Notes under the pieces: generated by a model
The model's input: the letters and a program-made list of their open reading frames with translations, nothing else
Databases searched by the model: none
Told to the model about the DNA's origin: nothing
Program-made: the position numbers and the translations under genes
Source: Flavobacterium sp. LMO8
GTDB lineage: Bacteria; Bacteroidota; Bacteroidia; Flavobacteriales; Flavobacteriaceae
Length of the DNA: 64,000 nt
Assembly (NCBI RefSeq): GCF_009495755.1
Contig: NZ_WIBJ01000031.1
Location: 354,811-418,810 of the forward strand
Reading direction: 5' to 3'
In this document: positions 53,540-62,521 of the stretch, one piece after another
Numbering within the stretch: the first letter of the stretch is position 1
Layout: every line of letters starts with the position of its first letter

Positions 53540-56161
53540 GTGGCTAAAAAATCTGCAGCAACTCCCGATAAAACACCCAAGGAAACACCTTTAATGAAGC
53601 AATACAACGAGATAAAAAACAAATATCCCGATGCTTGTTTATTGTTTCGTGTGGGCGATTTTTATGAAACCTTTGGAGAAGATGCAGTGCGTGCAGCCGG
53701 AATTTTAGGAATTACCTTAACTAAACGTGGTGCAGGTTCTGAAACTGAAACGGCTTTGGCAGGATTTCCGCATCATTCCATAAATACGTATTTACCCAAG
53801 TTAGTTAAAGCCGGACTTCGAGTGGCGATTTGCGACCAATTAGAAGATCCAAAAATGACTAAAACCATCGTAAAACGTGGTGTTACGGAGTTAGTTACCC
53901 CTGGAGTTTCAATGAATGATGAGGTGTTACAGTCGAAGTCGAATAACTTTTTAGCATCGGTTCATTTTGGGAAGAAAATGGTTGGTGTTTCATTTTTAGA
54001 TGTTTCTACAGGTGAATTTTTGGTTTCACAAGGTAATGAAGAATACATCGATAAATTATTGCAAAACTTTCGTCCAAGTGAAATTTTAATTCCAAAACAG
54101 TTTAAAAATCAGTTTAATTCGGTTTTTGGAGACGATTTTCATACCTTCTTTTTGGAAGATTGGGTGTATAAAGAAGATTATGCGTTAGAAAGTTTAACCA
54201 AACACTTTCAAACCAATTCGCTAAAAGGTTTTGGAGTAGAAGAATTAACAGAAGGTTTGATTGCTTCTGGAGCAATTTTGTATTATTTATCGGAAACGCA
54301 GCACAATAAAATTCAACATATTACCAATATTCAGCGTATAGCAGAAAATGCTTACGTTTGGATGGATAAATTTACGATTCGAAATTTAGAATTATATCAC
54401 AGTTATAATCCCAATGCGGTAACGCTTTTGGATGTTATTGATAAAACGCTTTCGCCAATGGGTGCAAGGCTTTTGAAACGTTGGTTGGCGCTTCCGTTGA
54501 AAGATATTGCAAAAATTAGAAGTCGTCATGAAGTGATTTCATATTTGAAAACCAATCCAGAAGTTTTACACCAAATTCAATATCAAATCAAACAAATTTC
54601 CGATTTAGAACGTTTGATTTCAAAGGTTGCTACGGGAAAAATTTCGCCAAGAGAAGTCAATTTTCTGAAAGATTCGTTAGATGCTATTATTCCAATTAAA
54701 ACATTGGCTTTAGGTAGTGAAAATGAAGCATTACGAGTAATTGGAGATAGTTTGCATGCTTGTGAATTATTGCGCGAAAAAATCAAAACGACCATTCAAG
54801 AAGATGCACCAGTAAGTGTAAATAAAGGAAATGCAATTGCTGTTGGAGTTCATTCGGAATTAGATGAATTGAGAGCGATTTCTTCAACCGGTAAAGGCTA
54901 TTTGGAAGAATTAGAACAGCGAGAAAGTGCTGCTTCTGGGATTCCCTCATTAAAAATCTCGTTTAATAACGTTTTCGGTTATTATATCGAAGTTAGAAAT
55001 ACGCACAAAGATAAAGTTCCAGCCGAATGGATTCGCAAGCAAACCTTAGTGAATGCCGAGCGTTACATTACGGAAGAACTAAAAGAATACGAATCTAAAA
55101 TTTTAGGTGCCGAAGAAAAAATCCATCAATTAGAAAATCAGTTGTTTGAGCAATTGGTGAATTGGATTGCGACTTATATCAAACACGTTCAGTTGAATGC
55201 CAATTTAGTTGCGCAATTGGATTGTTTGACTTCTTTCACTCAATTAGCGATTGATAACAAATATGTTTGCCCTGATTTAGATGAAAGTTTCGATTTAGAA
55301 ATTAAAGAAGGTCGTCATCCTGTTATTGAGAAGCAATTGCCTGTTGGTGTGCCGTATATTTCAAATGATGTGTATTTGGATAGAGAAACCCAACAAATCA
55401 TCATGATTACCGGTCCGAATATGTCGGGTAAATCGGCTATTTTGCGTCAAACGGCTTTGATTGTGTTAATGGCGCAAATGGGGAGTTTTGTTCCAGCAGA
55501 AAGTGTTAGAATGGGTGTGGTGGATAAAATTTTTACTAGAGTAGGGGCAAGCGATAATATTTCGATGGGTGAATCTACATTTATGGTGGAAATGAACGAA
55601 ACAGCTTCTATCTTGAATAATATTTCAGAAAGAAGTTTGGTTTTGTTAGATGAAATTGGACGTGGAACTTCAACTTATGATGGAGTTTCGATTGCTTGGG
55701 CGATTTCAGAATATTTGCACGAACATCCAAACAAACCGAAAACCCTTTTTGCCACACATTATCATGAATTAAACGAAATGGAAGTTACATTTGAACGCAT
55801 TCAGAATTTCAATGTATCGGTGAAAGAATTAAAAGATACCGTTTTATTCATTCGTAAATTAGTTAAAGGCGGAAGCGCACATAGTTTTGGTATTCACGTA
55901 GCAAAAATGGCAGGAATGCCTCAAATTGTAATTCAAAAAGCGCAAAAACTATTAAAGCAATTAGAAAAAAGACATTCCAGCGAAGAATTATCAGGAATTA
56001 AATCGGCAAATGATGAATTACAATTGAGTTTCTTTAATTTAGATGATCCGCTTTTAGAAGATATTAAAGAAGAAATCATGAATATCGACATCAATACCTT
56101 AACTCCTGTGGAAGCTTTAATGAAGTTAAATGAAATAAAACGAATGTTGGTAAAAAAATAA
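53540..56161 (+). CDS. mutS: DNA mismatch repair protein MutS
   Basis: This 873-residue MutS recognises mismatches and starts mismatch repair. The mismatch-binding motif F-x-E is in [14 protein letters not shown] near residue 36-46. The Walker A motif is GPNMSGKS (about 631-638), with [13 protein letters not shown] (Walker B region) following and the dimer/HTH end. I start it at GTG 53540 ([16 protein letters not shown]), because codons upstream in the same frame are low-complexity Leu/Lys sequence. An ATG at 53597 ([13 protein letters not shown]) is a second option. mutL is not in the window. Confidence 0.96.
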   Translation: MAKKSAATPDKTPKETPLMKQYNEIKNKYPDACLLFRVGDFYETFGEDAVRAAGILGITLTKRGAGSETETALAGFPHHSINTYLPKLVKAGLRVAICDQLEDPKMTKTIVKRGVTELVTPGVSMNDEVLQSKSNNFLASVHFGKKMVGVSFLDVSTGEFLVSQGNEEYIDKLLQNFRPSEILIPKQFKNQFNSVFGDDFHTFFLEDWVYKEDYALESLTKHFQTNSLKGFGVEELTEGLIASGAILYYLSETQHNKIQHITNIQRIAENAYVWMDKFTIRNLELYHSYNPNAVTLLDVIDKTLSPMGARLLKRWLALPLKDIAKIRSRHEVISYLKTNPEVLHQIQYQIKQISDLERLISKVATGKISPREVNFLKDSLDAIIPIKTLALGSENEALRVIGDSLHACELLREKIKTTIQEDAPVSVNKGNAIAVGVHSELDELRAISSTGKGYLEELEQRESAASGIPSLKISFNNVFGYYIEVRNTHKDKVPAEWIRKQTLVNAERYITEELKEYESKILGAEEKIHQLENQLFEQLVNWIATYIKHVQLNANLVAQLDCLTSFTQLAIDNKYVCPDLDESFDLEIKEGRHPVIEKQLPVGVPYISNDVYLDRETQQIIMITGPNMSGKSAILRQTALIVLMAQMGSFVPAESVRMGVVDKIFTRVGASDNISMGESTFMVEMNETASILNNISERSLVLLDEIGRGTSTYDGVSIAWAISEYLHEHPNKPKTLFATHYHELNEMEVTFERIQNFNVSVKELKDTVLFIRKLVKGGSAHSFGIHVAKMAGMPQIVIQKAQKLLKQLEKRHSSEELSGIKSANDELQLSFFNLDDPLLEDIKEEIMNIDINTLTPVEALMKLNEIKRMLVKK

Positions 56162-56226
56162 TTTTAAAATAAATAATTCGTTATCAAAAGGTTATAAAAA
56201 AGTTTCAATTTTTATTTAAAAAGTGC

Positions 56227-56256
56227 TTGCAAGAATAAAAATATGTACTATATTTG
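56227..56256 (+). promoter_or_regulatory. Promoter of the tRNA operon (TTG-N19-TATATTTG)
   Basis: TTG at 56227-56229, spacer 19, TATATTTG at 56249-56256: a consensus Bacteroidota promoter upstream of the tRNA pair, about 55 bases before tRNA-Gly. Confidence 0.75.
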
Positions 56257-56311
56257 CACTCGCAATACGGAACAAGTATGGCGACGTTCTTTAAAGATTA
56301 TAATACGAAAC

Positions 56312-56384
56312 GCGAAAATAGCTCAGTTGGTAGAGCGCGACCTTGCCAAGGTCGAGGTCGCGGGTTCGAACCCCGTTTTTCGCT
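56312..56384 (+). tRNA. tRNA-Gly (GCC)
   Basis: The 73-base cloverleaf pairs GCGAAAA with TTTTCGC and has an anticodon arm CGACC/GGTCG around TTGCCAA with anticodon GCC at 56345-56347. The discriminator is U and no CCA is encoded. The T loop TTCGAAC is standard. Confidence 0.95.
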
Positions 56385-56400
56385 CTATACCAAAATATTT

Positions 56401-56486
56401 GCTTGAGTGGTGGAATTGGTAGACACGCTGGACTTAAAATCCAGTGGGTAGTAATGCCCGTGCGGGTTCAAGTCCCGCCTTGAGTA
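56401..56486 (+). tRNA. tRNA-Leu (TAA)
   Basis: This 86-base class II tRNA has a long variable arm. The anticodon stem CTGGA/TCCAG holds loop CTTAAAA with anticodon TAA at 56435-56437, reading UUA and UUG. The discriminator is A86. The acceptor stem (GCTTGAG with CTTGAGT) pairs fully only if three G-U wobbles are allowed. No CCA is encoded. Confidence 0.93.
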
Positions 56487-56490
56487 CAAA

Positions 56491-56519
56491 AGCTCCGAAC
56501 AATGTTCGGAGCTTTTTTT
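56491..56519 (+). terminator. Terminator after the tRNA operon
   Basis: A perfect 10-bp stem AGCTCCGAAC/GTTCGGAGCT (56491-56500, 56504-56513) is followed by seven T. Confidence 0.92.
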
Positions 56520-56532
56520 GTTTATAAAATTC

Positions 56533-56559
56533 TTGTTTTAGAATTTTCTGTTATCTTTA
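56533..56559 (+). promoter_or_regulatory. Possible promoter of the YegP-like gene
   Basis: TTG at 56533-56535 and TATCTTTA at 56552-56559 (one mismatch from TAnnTTTG), spacer 16, 31 bases before the ATG at 56591. Confidence 0.4.
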
Positions 56560-56590
56560 AAGAATTCTTTATAAATTATCAATCTAAACT

Positions 56591-56950
56591 ATGGGTACAT
56601 TTGTAATCGCACAACGATTAAGCGGGGCTTATAAATATGAGTTTGTTTCTAGAAAAGGGAAAACTATTTTTACGAGCAACGATTTCGAATTGCGTTTTGA
56701 ATGTGAAGAAGAGATAGAAAAGCTTAAAAACTCTTTGGAACGATGTGTTTTTATGCGTTTTAAATCTTCTAGTGGAAAATTTTTCTTCAGATTGTTGTTG
56801 AATGGTCATGAAGTGGCTGTTAGCAGAAGGTATACTACGCAATTGCTACTTCAAAAAGGAATTGACGAGATAATAAAATATGCTGATAAGGCAGAATTTT
56901 TGGACTTTTCTTCTGCTGAGGATATTTTTGGTTCAGAAGCAAATGAATAG
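56591..56950 (+). CDS. YegP-like (DUF1508) small protein
   Basis: This 119-residue protein has two halves with a similar pattern: residues 3-50 (FVIAQRLSGAYKYEFVSRKG, then TIFTSNDFELRFECEEEIEK) and 53-100 (FMRFKSSSGKFFFRLLLNG, then EVAVSRRYTTQLLLQKGIDE). That tandem layout fits the DUF1508/YegP fold, though identity to the family is low by eye. The function is not known. It stands alone between the tRNA terminator and a convergent lipoprotein gene. Confidence 0.68.
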   Translation: MGTFVIAQRLSGAYKYEFVSRKGKTIFTSNDFELRFECEEEIEKLKNSLERCVFMRFKSSSGKFFFRLLLNGHEVAVSRRYTTQLLLQKGIDEIIKYADKAEFLDFSSAEDIFGSEANE

Positions 56951-56951
56951 T

Positions 56952-56983
56952 AATAAAAAAGCCCTACAATTTTTGCAGGGCTT
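56952..56983. terminator. Hairpin terminator between convergent genes at 56.97 kb
   Basis: AAGCCCTACAA (56959-56969) pairs with TTGCAGGGCTT (56973-56983) with one mismatch. The A-run on the left gives a T-run on the minus strand, so it chiefly ends the lipoprotein gene at 57004. Confidence 0.75.
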
Positions 56984-57003
56984 CGTGTTGAAATGTGGTA
57001 ATG

Positions 57004-57240
57004 TTACTCGTCAACTCTTTTTAGACTTACTTTAGCTGTTTCTTCAACTTTAGCAACAGTAGAATCTACAACAACAGCAGTAGAATCTACAACAACAGCA
57101 GTAGAATCCATAACTTCAGTTGCAGTTTCTTCAACTTCTGTTGTAGTTGAGTCAATAGTGTTTTCAACTTCAGTAGCAGCTTCTTTACAAGAAACGAACA
57201 TAGCAAATACAATAGCTAAGCTTAATACGATTTTTTTCAT
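57004..57240 (-). CDS. Small repetitive lipoprotein A (78 residues)
   Basis: This 78-residue lipoprotein (signal MKKIVLSLAIVFAMFVSC, lipid Cys18) has a repetitive acidic tail of Val, Thr, Asp, Ser and Glu: the unit DSTAVVV is repeated. The DNA repeats a 21-base unit twice (57059-57100). The last residues are VSLKRVDE. It is a paralogue of the next gene (shared start MKK-VVLSLAI and FVSCKE). Function unknown. Confidence 0.75.
   Translation of the reverse strand: MKKIVLSLAIVFAMFVSCKEAATEVENTIDSTTTEVEETATEVMDSTAVVVDSTAVVVDSTVAKVEETAKVSLKRVDE
57059..57108. repeat. 21-bp tandem repeat inside lipoprotein A gene
   Basis: Two exact 21-base units (57059-57079, 57080-57100) and a partial third encode the repeated DSTAVVV. 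In-frame repeat length allows copy-number change without frameshift. Confidence 0.85.
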
Positions 57241-57301
57241 TTTATTTTATGTAAAAGGTTATTGTTAAAATGGACTTTGATTAATCTACTTTTTTTATAT
57301 T

Positions 57302-57334
57302 AAAAAAGCCCCACTTGGTGGAGCTTAATTTTTT
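57302..57334 (-). terminator. Terminator after lipoprotein B gene
   Basis: AAGCCCCAC (57306-57314) pairs with GTGGAGCTT (57318-57326) with one mismatch; the flanking A-run gives T-run on the minus strand. Confidence 0.8.
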
Positions 57335-57349
57335 TCTGTCAGCAATTAA

Positions 57350-57556
57350 TTAGTGAGCAGGTGCAGCTTCAGCTGGTGCAGCCTCAGCAGGTGCAGCAGT
57401 AGTATCAACTGCAGTAGTATCAGCTACTGGAGCAGCCTCTTCAACTGGAGTTTCAACTACTGTAGAATCTACAGTTTCTGTAGTTTCAGCAGCATTTTCT
57501 TTACAAGAAACGAACATAGCAGCAACAATTGCTAAACTTAAAACAACTTTTTTCAT
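57350..57556 (-). CDS. Small Ala/Glu-rich lipoprotein B (68 residues)
   Basis: This 68-residue lipoprotein (signal MKKVVLSLAIVAAMFVSC) has a low-complexity tail rich in Ala, Thr, Glu, Pro and Asp: VDTTAAPAEAAPAEAAPAH. Its signal and the following KE closely resemble lipoprotein A, so the two are tandem paralogues. Function unknown. The promoter is well formed. Confidence 0.78.
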   Translation of the reverse strand: MKKVVLSLAIVAAMFVSCKENAAETTETVDSTVVETPVEEAAPVADTTAVDTTAAPAEAAPAEAAPAH

Positions 57557-57592
57557 CTTACTAAATTATAAAGGTTAATTATTAATTCGGAG

Positions 57593-57620
57593 CAAAGATA
57601 TAAATTTTTTAACATGTCAA
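57593..57620 (-). promoter_or_regulatory. Promoter of lipoprotein B (TTG-N17-TATCTTTG)
   Basis: On the minus strand TTG (57618-57620), spacer 17, then TATCTTTG (57593-57600), 36 bases before the ATG at 57556. Close to the Bacteroidota consensus. Confidence 0.7.
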
Positions 57621-57719
57621 AATATTTTTAGACATTTTTTTTTATTTTTTTTCTTTGGATTCCGAAATGCTTTATTTCAAATGGCGTGCCAAACTTTTTA
57701 TTTTTAAAAATATTTGTAA

Positions 57720-59873
57720 TTATTTGGCTTTTTGTGACTTAGGGTAAACAATTGTCATCTCATCAATAAGGTTTTTCGCGCCAGCAAACTTGTCAATTAC
57801 AAACAAAATGTATCTTGCATCTACCATAATGTTTCTACAGATTTCTGGACTGTAATAAATGTCGCTCATAGTACCTTCCCAAACTCTATCAAAGTTCAAT
57901 CCAATAAGGTTTCCTTTTGCATCTAAAGCTGGACTTCCAGAGTTTCCACCAGTAGTGTGATTAGTAGCAATAAACGCTAAAGGCATTTTCCCGTTTTTAT
58001 CGGCATATCTTCCGTAATCTTTTGCATTATACAAATCGATTAGTTTTTTTGGAACGTCAAATTCGTAATCGCCAGGAACGTATTTTTCGATAACTCCATC
58101 TAAATAACTTACAGGTTCGTAAATAACTGCATCGCTTGGTTTGTAGCCTTTTACTTTTCCATAAGTTACACGTAATGTGCTATTGGCATCAGGAAAAATC
58201 CTATCGTTAGGGAAGAATTCCATAATCCCTTTCATGTAGGTTCTTTGTAAAGCAATGTTTTTTAAATTGATTTCATTAAACTTAGGTGCTACATTTTTTT
58301 GGTAACTATCAGCAATCGATTTTACCAATTGATAACCTTTATCCTGATTTAATTTTTCTAAAATCGATTTCGCATCTCCATTTAATAATTCTTTTAAACC
58401 ATTGTAGTTTGTTAATTTAGAAGAACCAAAAACATTTGCTGTTAAATTTGAAGCATTAACATTAATCAAACTTTCAGGTAAAAACTGTTTTGGTGATTTC
58501 GTAGCATACAAATTGATTAATTGCTCAAAAACTTTCTCATCAACTTGAGCACTATAATCTTTATACAAACCTTCGAATCCTGAAATTAAATTGTTTTTTC
58601 TATCATTAAATGCTTTTTCACCTTTTGTATTGTAAACTTGTTCCAATTGGTACAAACGGTATCCAAACGATAAAATTTCTGAATTACGTAAAACTACTTC
58701 GCTAAAATAGTCTCTCGCAATAGCGTATTCTCTAATGTCTTTGTAGTTCTTTTCGAAATCAGCTAAAATAGTTCCGTATTCAGCTTGTTTTCCTGCTTTG
58801 TTAACTCTTTCTTGGAATTTCTTTTCGAAATCTTTTTTGATAGCAACTGCATTCGATTTTTTCAAACCTTTAGTTTCACCAATCCATTTTTTCCAATAAT
58901 TCGCAACACCAGCGTATTTTGAAGCATATTGAATTTTAATCGCATTATCTTTTCTCATGAAACCATCTTGTACTTTTAAAGCAGCATCACGAATTTCAAT
59001 TTTAGCCGGATTCAAATCATTTACAATTTGTTCCACTGCGAATGATGGTAAATATTCCTGAGTTCTTCCAGGATAACCCATTACCATTGTAAAATCGTTT
59101 TCCTGAATTCCTTTTGCCGAAACTGGGAAAAAGTGTTTTGGTTTGTATGGAACGTTGTCTTTTGAATAGTCTGCAGGACGATTGTTTTTATCAGCATAAA
59201 CTCTAAATAAAGAGAAATCTCCTGTGTGACGTGGCCAAACCCAGTTATCTGTATCCGAACCAAATTTACCGATTGAACTTGGTGGCGCACCTACTAAACG
59301 TACATCTTTGAAATTTTCAGTTACAAATAATAAGTATTGATTTCCATCGTAAAAAGCACGAATCATAACATCTTGCCAAGCTTCTTTTTGGAAACTTTTG
59401 CTAACCGTAGCAATATTTTGTTGGATTTTCTTTTGTTTATCACTTTCCGAAGGAAGATTTAAAACACCTTCAAAAATTTTAGTAGTAACATCTTCAATTT
59501 TGATAATGAAGGTTACAGTTAAATCTTTGTTTGGTAATTCGTCTTCCATTTTGTAAGCCCAAAAACCATTCGTTAAATAATCGTTTTCAACGGTAGAATG
59601 ACTTTGAATGTTGTCATAACCACAGTGATGATTGGTTAATAAAAGTCCTTTTGGCGAAATCATTTCTGCTGTACAACCGCCATCAAAATGAGGAACAGCA
59701 TCTTTTAAGCTGGAATTATTTACCGAATAAATAGCATCGGCACTAATTTTCATGCCTAAAGCTTTCATTTCTTTTTCGTTCGTTCCTTTCAATAGCGAAG
59801 GAATCCACATGCCTCCTTGTTGCGCTTGAACTTGGAAAACAACTAAAACAAGTAGTAATTTTAAAAATTTCAT
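57720..59873 (-). CDS. S46 dipeptidyl peptidase, probably DPP11 type
   Basis: This 717-residue secreted peptidase of family S46 removes dipeptides from N-termini. A signal peptide ends at VQAQ (about residue 18). The catalytic residues are in NHHC (81-84), Asp219 (PRHTGDF) and Ser645 (GGNSGSPALD). The residue 18 after the Ser is Arg663, in NFDRVWEG. In known enzymes Arg at this place favours Asp/Glu at P1 (DPP11), while DPP7 has Gly; hence DPP11 type. It would act in the periplasm on peptides imported for amino acid use. Confidence 0.88.
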   Translation of the reverse strand: MKFLKLLLVLVVFQVQAQQGGMWIPSLLKGTNEKEMKALGMKISADAIYSVNNSSLKDAVPHFDGGCTAEMISPKGLLLTNHHCGYDNIQSHSTVENDYLTNGFWAYKMEDELPNKDLTVTFIIKIEDVTTKIFEGVLNLPSESDKQKKIQQNIATVSKSFQKEAWQDVMIRAFYDGNQYLLFVTENFKDVRLVGAPPSSIGKFGSDTDNWVWPRHTGDFSLFRVYADKNNRPADYSKDNVPYKPKHFFPVSAKGIQENDFTMVMGYPGRTQEYLPSFAVEQIVNDLNPAKIEIRDAALKVQDGFMRKDNAIKIQYASKYAGVANYWKKWIGETKGLKKSNAVAIKKDFEKKFQERVNKAGKQAEYGTILADFEKNYKDIREYAIARDYFSEVVLRNSEILSFGYRLYQLEQVYNTKGEKAFNDRKNNLISGFEGLYKDYSAQVDEKVFEQLINLYATKSPKQFLPESLINVNASNLTANVFGSSKLTNYNGLKELLNGDAKSILEKLNQDKGYQLVKSIADSYQKNVAPKFNEINLKNIALQRTYMKGIMEFFPNDRIFPDANSTLRVTYGKVKGYKPSDAVIYEPVSYLDGVIEKYVPGDYEFDVPKKLIDLYNAKDYGRYADKNGKMPLAFIATNHTTGGNSGSPALDAKGNLIGLNFDRVWEGTMSDIYYSPEICRNIMVDARYILFVIDKFAGAKNLIDEMTIVYPKSQKAK

Positions 59874-59925
59874 ATCAATATTATATTTGTGGGTGCAAGT
59901 TACAATTTTAGTTTTGGAACAAAAA

Positions 59926-61230
59926 TCAATTTATGGTTTCATTAGTAATATGATTCATAATCGTTTGAGTCGCACCTTTATTCATTTGGACAAATGTGCT
60001 GCAAATGTGACCTTTTTCTAATCGTTCATCTTCATTGTGAAGTAATAAATCAAAAGCTTCATTTAATTGGGTTTGATTTTGAATAGAAATACAACCTTCC
60101 ATATTTACCAAAGCCGTAGCTTCTGCAAAATGCGAGTAATTAGGACCAATCACAACCGGAACTCCAAAAGTCGCTGGTTCTAAAATATTATGAACACCTG
60201 GATTTCCAAAACCACCACCTACATAAGCAATGTCAGCGTACGAATAAATTTTGGTTAAAATTCCAATGGTGTCAATGATAAAAACGTTGTATTCCTGTAG
60301 AGACGGGATTAATCGCGTCTCAACGTTTTCAGAAAACAAAATCGTTTTCTTTTGAATTTGATTTTTGAGATTTGAAATTTGTTCTTGTTTAATATTGTGG
60401 GGTGCAATAATAAATTTCACATCATCCGAACTCTGATTAATGTAATTCACCAATAAAGCTTCATCTTTTGGCCAAGAACTTCCAATTACAACAACTTTGG
60501 CTTTTTGATTTACATTTTTGTCAAATCGAGCGGAGTCGAGATTTTTAAATTGTTCGATAAAATCCATTGCATTATCTCGTTCTAAAATCGATACTACTCG
60601 GTCAAAACGCGTATCCCCTGAAATTTTCACATTATTGAATCCGATACTTTGAAGAAGTTTTTTAGAACTTTCATTCTGTACAAAAAAGTAATCAAAAGTT
60701 TTTAAGGCATTTCTGTAAAAACCGCCATACCACTTGAAGAATGCTTGTTTTTCTCGAAGAATTCCAGAAATTAAATAGGTTTTAGTCCCGAAACTTCGGG
60801 ATTGTTTCTTAAGTTCGTTCAAATAATTTGGCCAATACTCATACTTTATAAAAAACGCCATTTCTGGATGAACTAATTCAATAAATTGTTTCGCATTTGA
60901 AATCGTATCTAAAGGCAAATAAACTGTAACATCAGCAACCATATTGTTTTTTCTAACTTCATAACCCGAAGGTGAAAAAAACGTAACCACAATTTTATGA
61001 GTTGGAAATTGTTGTTTTATCGCTTCAATTACGGGTAAACCTTGCTCATATTCGCCCAAAGAAGCCGCATGAAACCAAATCGTTTTATCCGAAGATTGAA
61101 TTTGATCAGCCAAAGTTTGAAAAACCGAATTTCGTCCATCAACAAAAAGTTTCATTTTTGGACTAAAAAGCGCTACAATTTTCAAAAGTTGGGCTGCTAA
61201 AAGCGTAATTATGTTGTATATAAATAGCAT
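59926..61230 (-). CDS. waaA: 3-deoxy-D-manno-octulosonate (Kdo) transferase WaaA
   Basis: This 434-residue enzyme adds Kdo to lipid A. It has an N-terminal membrane anchor (about 1-22), the acceptor-half motifs FHAASLGEYEQGLPVI and FIKYEYWPNYLNEL, and the donor-half motifs VVVIGSSWPKDE, FIIAPHNIKQ and YVGGGFGNPGVHNILEPATFG. Three short segments look foreign to the family: residues about 144-149 (SRSFG), 229-236 (LDSARFD) and 304-311 (ETRLIPSL). Each matches a palindromic DNA repeat read in frame. The core motifs are intact, so the protein is probably active. Confidence 0.92.
   Translation of the reverse strand: MLFIYNIITLLAAQLLKIVALFSPKMKLFVDGRNSVFQTLADQIQSSDKTIWFHAASLGEYEQGLPVIEAIKQQFPTHKIVVTFFSPSGYEVRKNNMVADVTVYLPLDTISNAKQFIELVHPEMAFFIKYEYWPNYLNELKKQSRSFGTKTYLISGILREKQAFFKWYGGFYRNALKTFDYFFVQNESSKKLLQSIGFNNVKISGDTRFDRVVSILERDNAMDFIEQFKNLDSARFDKNVNQKAKVVVIGSSWPKDEALLVNYINQSSDDVKFIIAPHNIKQEQISNLKNQIQKKTILFSENVETRLIPSLQEYNVFIIDTIGILTKIYSYADIAYVGGGFGNPGVHNILEPATFGVPVVIGPNYSHFAEATALVNMEGCISIQNQTQLNEAFDLLLHNEDERLEKGHICSTFVQMNKGATQTIMNHITNETIN
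60300..60321. repeat. Palindromic repeat element in waaA (A)
   Basis: A 22-base near-perfect palindrome (one mismatched pair), GAGACG-GATT/AATC-CGTCTC type, encodes the segment ETRLIPSL of WaaA. I recall this sequence type as a dispersed repeat in Bacteroidota. Confidence 0.7.
60524..60545. repeat. Imperfect palindromic repeat in waaA (B)
   Basis: On the minus strand this reads AAATCTCGACTCCGCTCGATT, an imperfect palindrome resembling a dispersed Bacteroidota repeat. It encodes NLDSARF in WaaA. Confidence 0.6.
60786..60801. repeat. 16-bp palindromic repeat in waaA (C)
   Basis: TCCCGAAACTTCGGGA has perfect 7-base arms and a 2-base centre. It is nearly identical to the repeat at 53401-53416 and encodes SRSFG in WaaA. 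Confidence 0.75.
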
Positions 61231-61298
61231 AATTGAATTTTATGGTGCTAAAATACGTTTCTTTTTAAGTTAGATAAAATTTGTACTATAGAATTTCA

Positions 61299-61306
61299 TA
61301 TTTTTG
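61299..61306 (+). promoter_or_regulatory. Promoter -7 box (TATTTTTG) of the aminotransferase gene
   Basis: TATTTTTG lies 22 bases before the ATG at 61329. A TTTG at 61280-61283 gives a 15-base spacer, shorter than usual. Confidence 0.5.
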
Positions 61307-61328
61307 CTAGACTTAATTTTTATTCCAA

Positions 61329-62456
61329 ATGAGAAAATTACAAATGGTTGACTTGAAAAGTCAATACGAAAAAATAAAAGAAGCAGTAAACGCTTCTATT
61401 CAAGAGGTTTTAGATACAAATACATACATCAACGGACCTTTGGTTCACCAATTTCAGGCCGATTTAGAAAAATATTTGGGAGTAAAACACGTAATTCCAT
61501 GTGCTAACGGAACCGATGCGTTGCAAATTGCCATGATGGGATTGGATTTGAAACCAGGTGATGAAGTAATTACAGCCGATTTTACATTCGCAGCTACAGT
61601 TGAAGTGATTGCTTTATTACAATTAACTCCAGTTTTAGTAGATGTTGATATGAACAATATGAACATTTCGTTAGAAGGAATTCGTAAAGCCATTACGTCA
61701 AAAACAAAAGCAATTGTTCCAGTACATTTGTTTGGTCGCGCTGCCAATATGGATGCGATTATGGAAATTGCTCGAGAACATAATTTATATGTTATCGAAG
61801 ATAATGCCCAAGCAATTGGAGCTGATTATACTTCAAAAGATGGTTCTAAAAAGAAAGTTGGAACAATTGGACATGTGGCTGCAACATCGTTTTTTCCATC
61901 TAAAAACTTAGGTTGTTACGGAGATGGTGGAGCAATTTTCACCAATGATGACGCTTTAGCACACAAAATCAGAGGAATTGTAAATCACGGAATGTATGAA
62001 AGATATCATCATGATGTAGTAGGAGTGAATTCGCGTTTAGATAGTATGCAAGCTGGAGTTTTGAAAGCGAAATTACCGCATTTAGATACTTACAACAAAG
62101 CACGTCAAGATGCTGCAAGAAAATATAGTTTGGCTTTAGGTGTGAATCCTAATATTTGGGAGCCAACCATATGTGAATCTTGTGATTGTCACGTATTTCA
62201 TCAATATGTAATCCGTATTTTAAACGGAAAACGCGATGGTTTATTAGAACATTTACAAGCAAAAGGAATTCCATGTGCGATTTATTATCCAATTCCATTA
62301 CACAGTCAAAAAGCCTATGCAGATGCTCGTTATAATGAAACTGATTTCCCAGTTACGAATCAATTAGTAAAAGAAGTAATCGCGTTACCAATGCATACGG
62401 AATTAGATGACGAACAAATTAAATTTATTACAGACGCTGTTTTAGAATACGTATAA
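61329..62456 (+). CDS. DegT/DnrJ/EryC1/StrS-family sugar aminotransferase
   Basis: This 375-residue PLP enzyme transaminates a keto-sugar nucleotide, giving amino sugars for surface glycans. The PLP lysine lies in SFFPSKNLGCYGDGGAI (about residue 190); upstream motifs are PCANGTDALQIAMMGL and VIEDNAQAIGADY, and the C-terminal region is YPIPLHSQKAYAD. The subgroup resembles WbpE-type enzymes that make a 3-amino sugar. It may be linked with galE, 65 bases downstream. Confidence 0.95.
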   Translation: MRKLQMVDLKSQYEKIKEAVNASIQEVLDTNTYINGPLVHQFQADLEKYLGVKHVIPCANGTDALQIAMMGLDLKPGDEVITADFTFAATVEVIALLQLTPVLVDVDMNNMNISLEGIRKAITSKTKAIVPVHLFGRAANMDAIMEIAREHNLYVIEDNAQAIGADYTSKDGSKKKVGTIGHVAATSFFPSKNLGCYGDGGAIFTNDDALAHKIRGIVNHGMYERYHHDVVGVNSRLDSMQAGVLKAKLPHLDTYNKARQDAARKYSLALGVNPNIWEPTICESCDCHVFHQYVIRILNGKRDGLLEHLQAKGIPCAIYYPIPLHSQKAYADARYNETDFPVTNQLVKEVIALPMHTELDDEQIKFITDAVLEYV

Positions 62457-62521
62457 TAGTGTTCAGTTGCAGTATTCAGTCTCAGTTACTGTTTACTGCG
62501 ACTGTAACAGAAAACTAAAAA

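Noticed and set aside
60331..60350. Small hairpin AGAAAAC/GTTTTCT in waaA
   Set aside because: Seven-base arms in AT-rich coding sequence occur by chance; there is no second copy in the window that I noticed.
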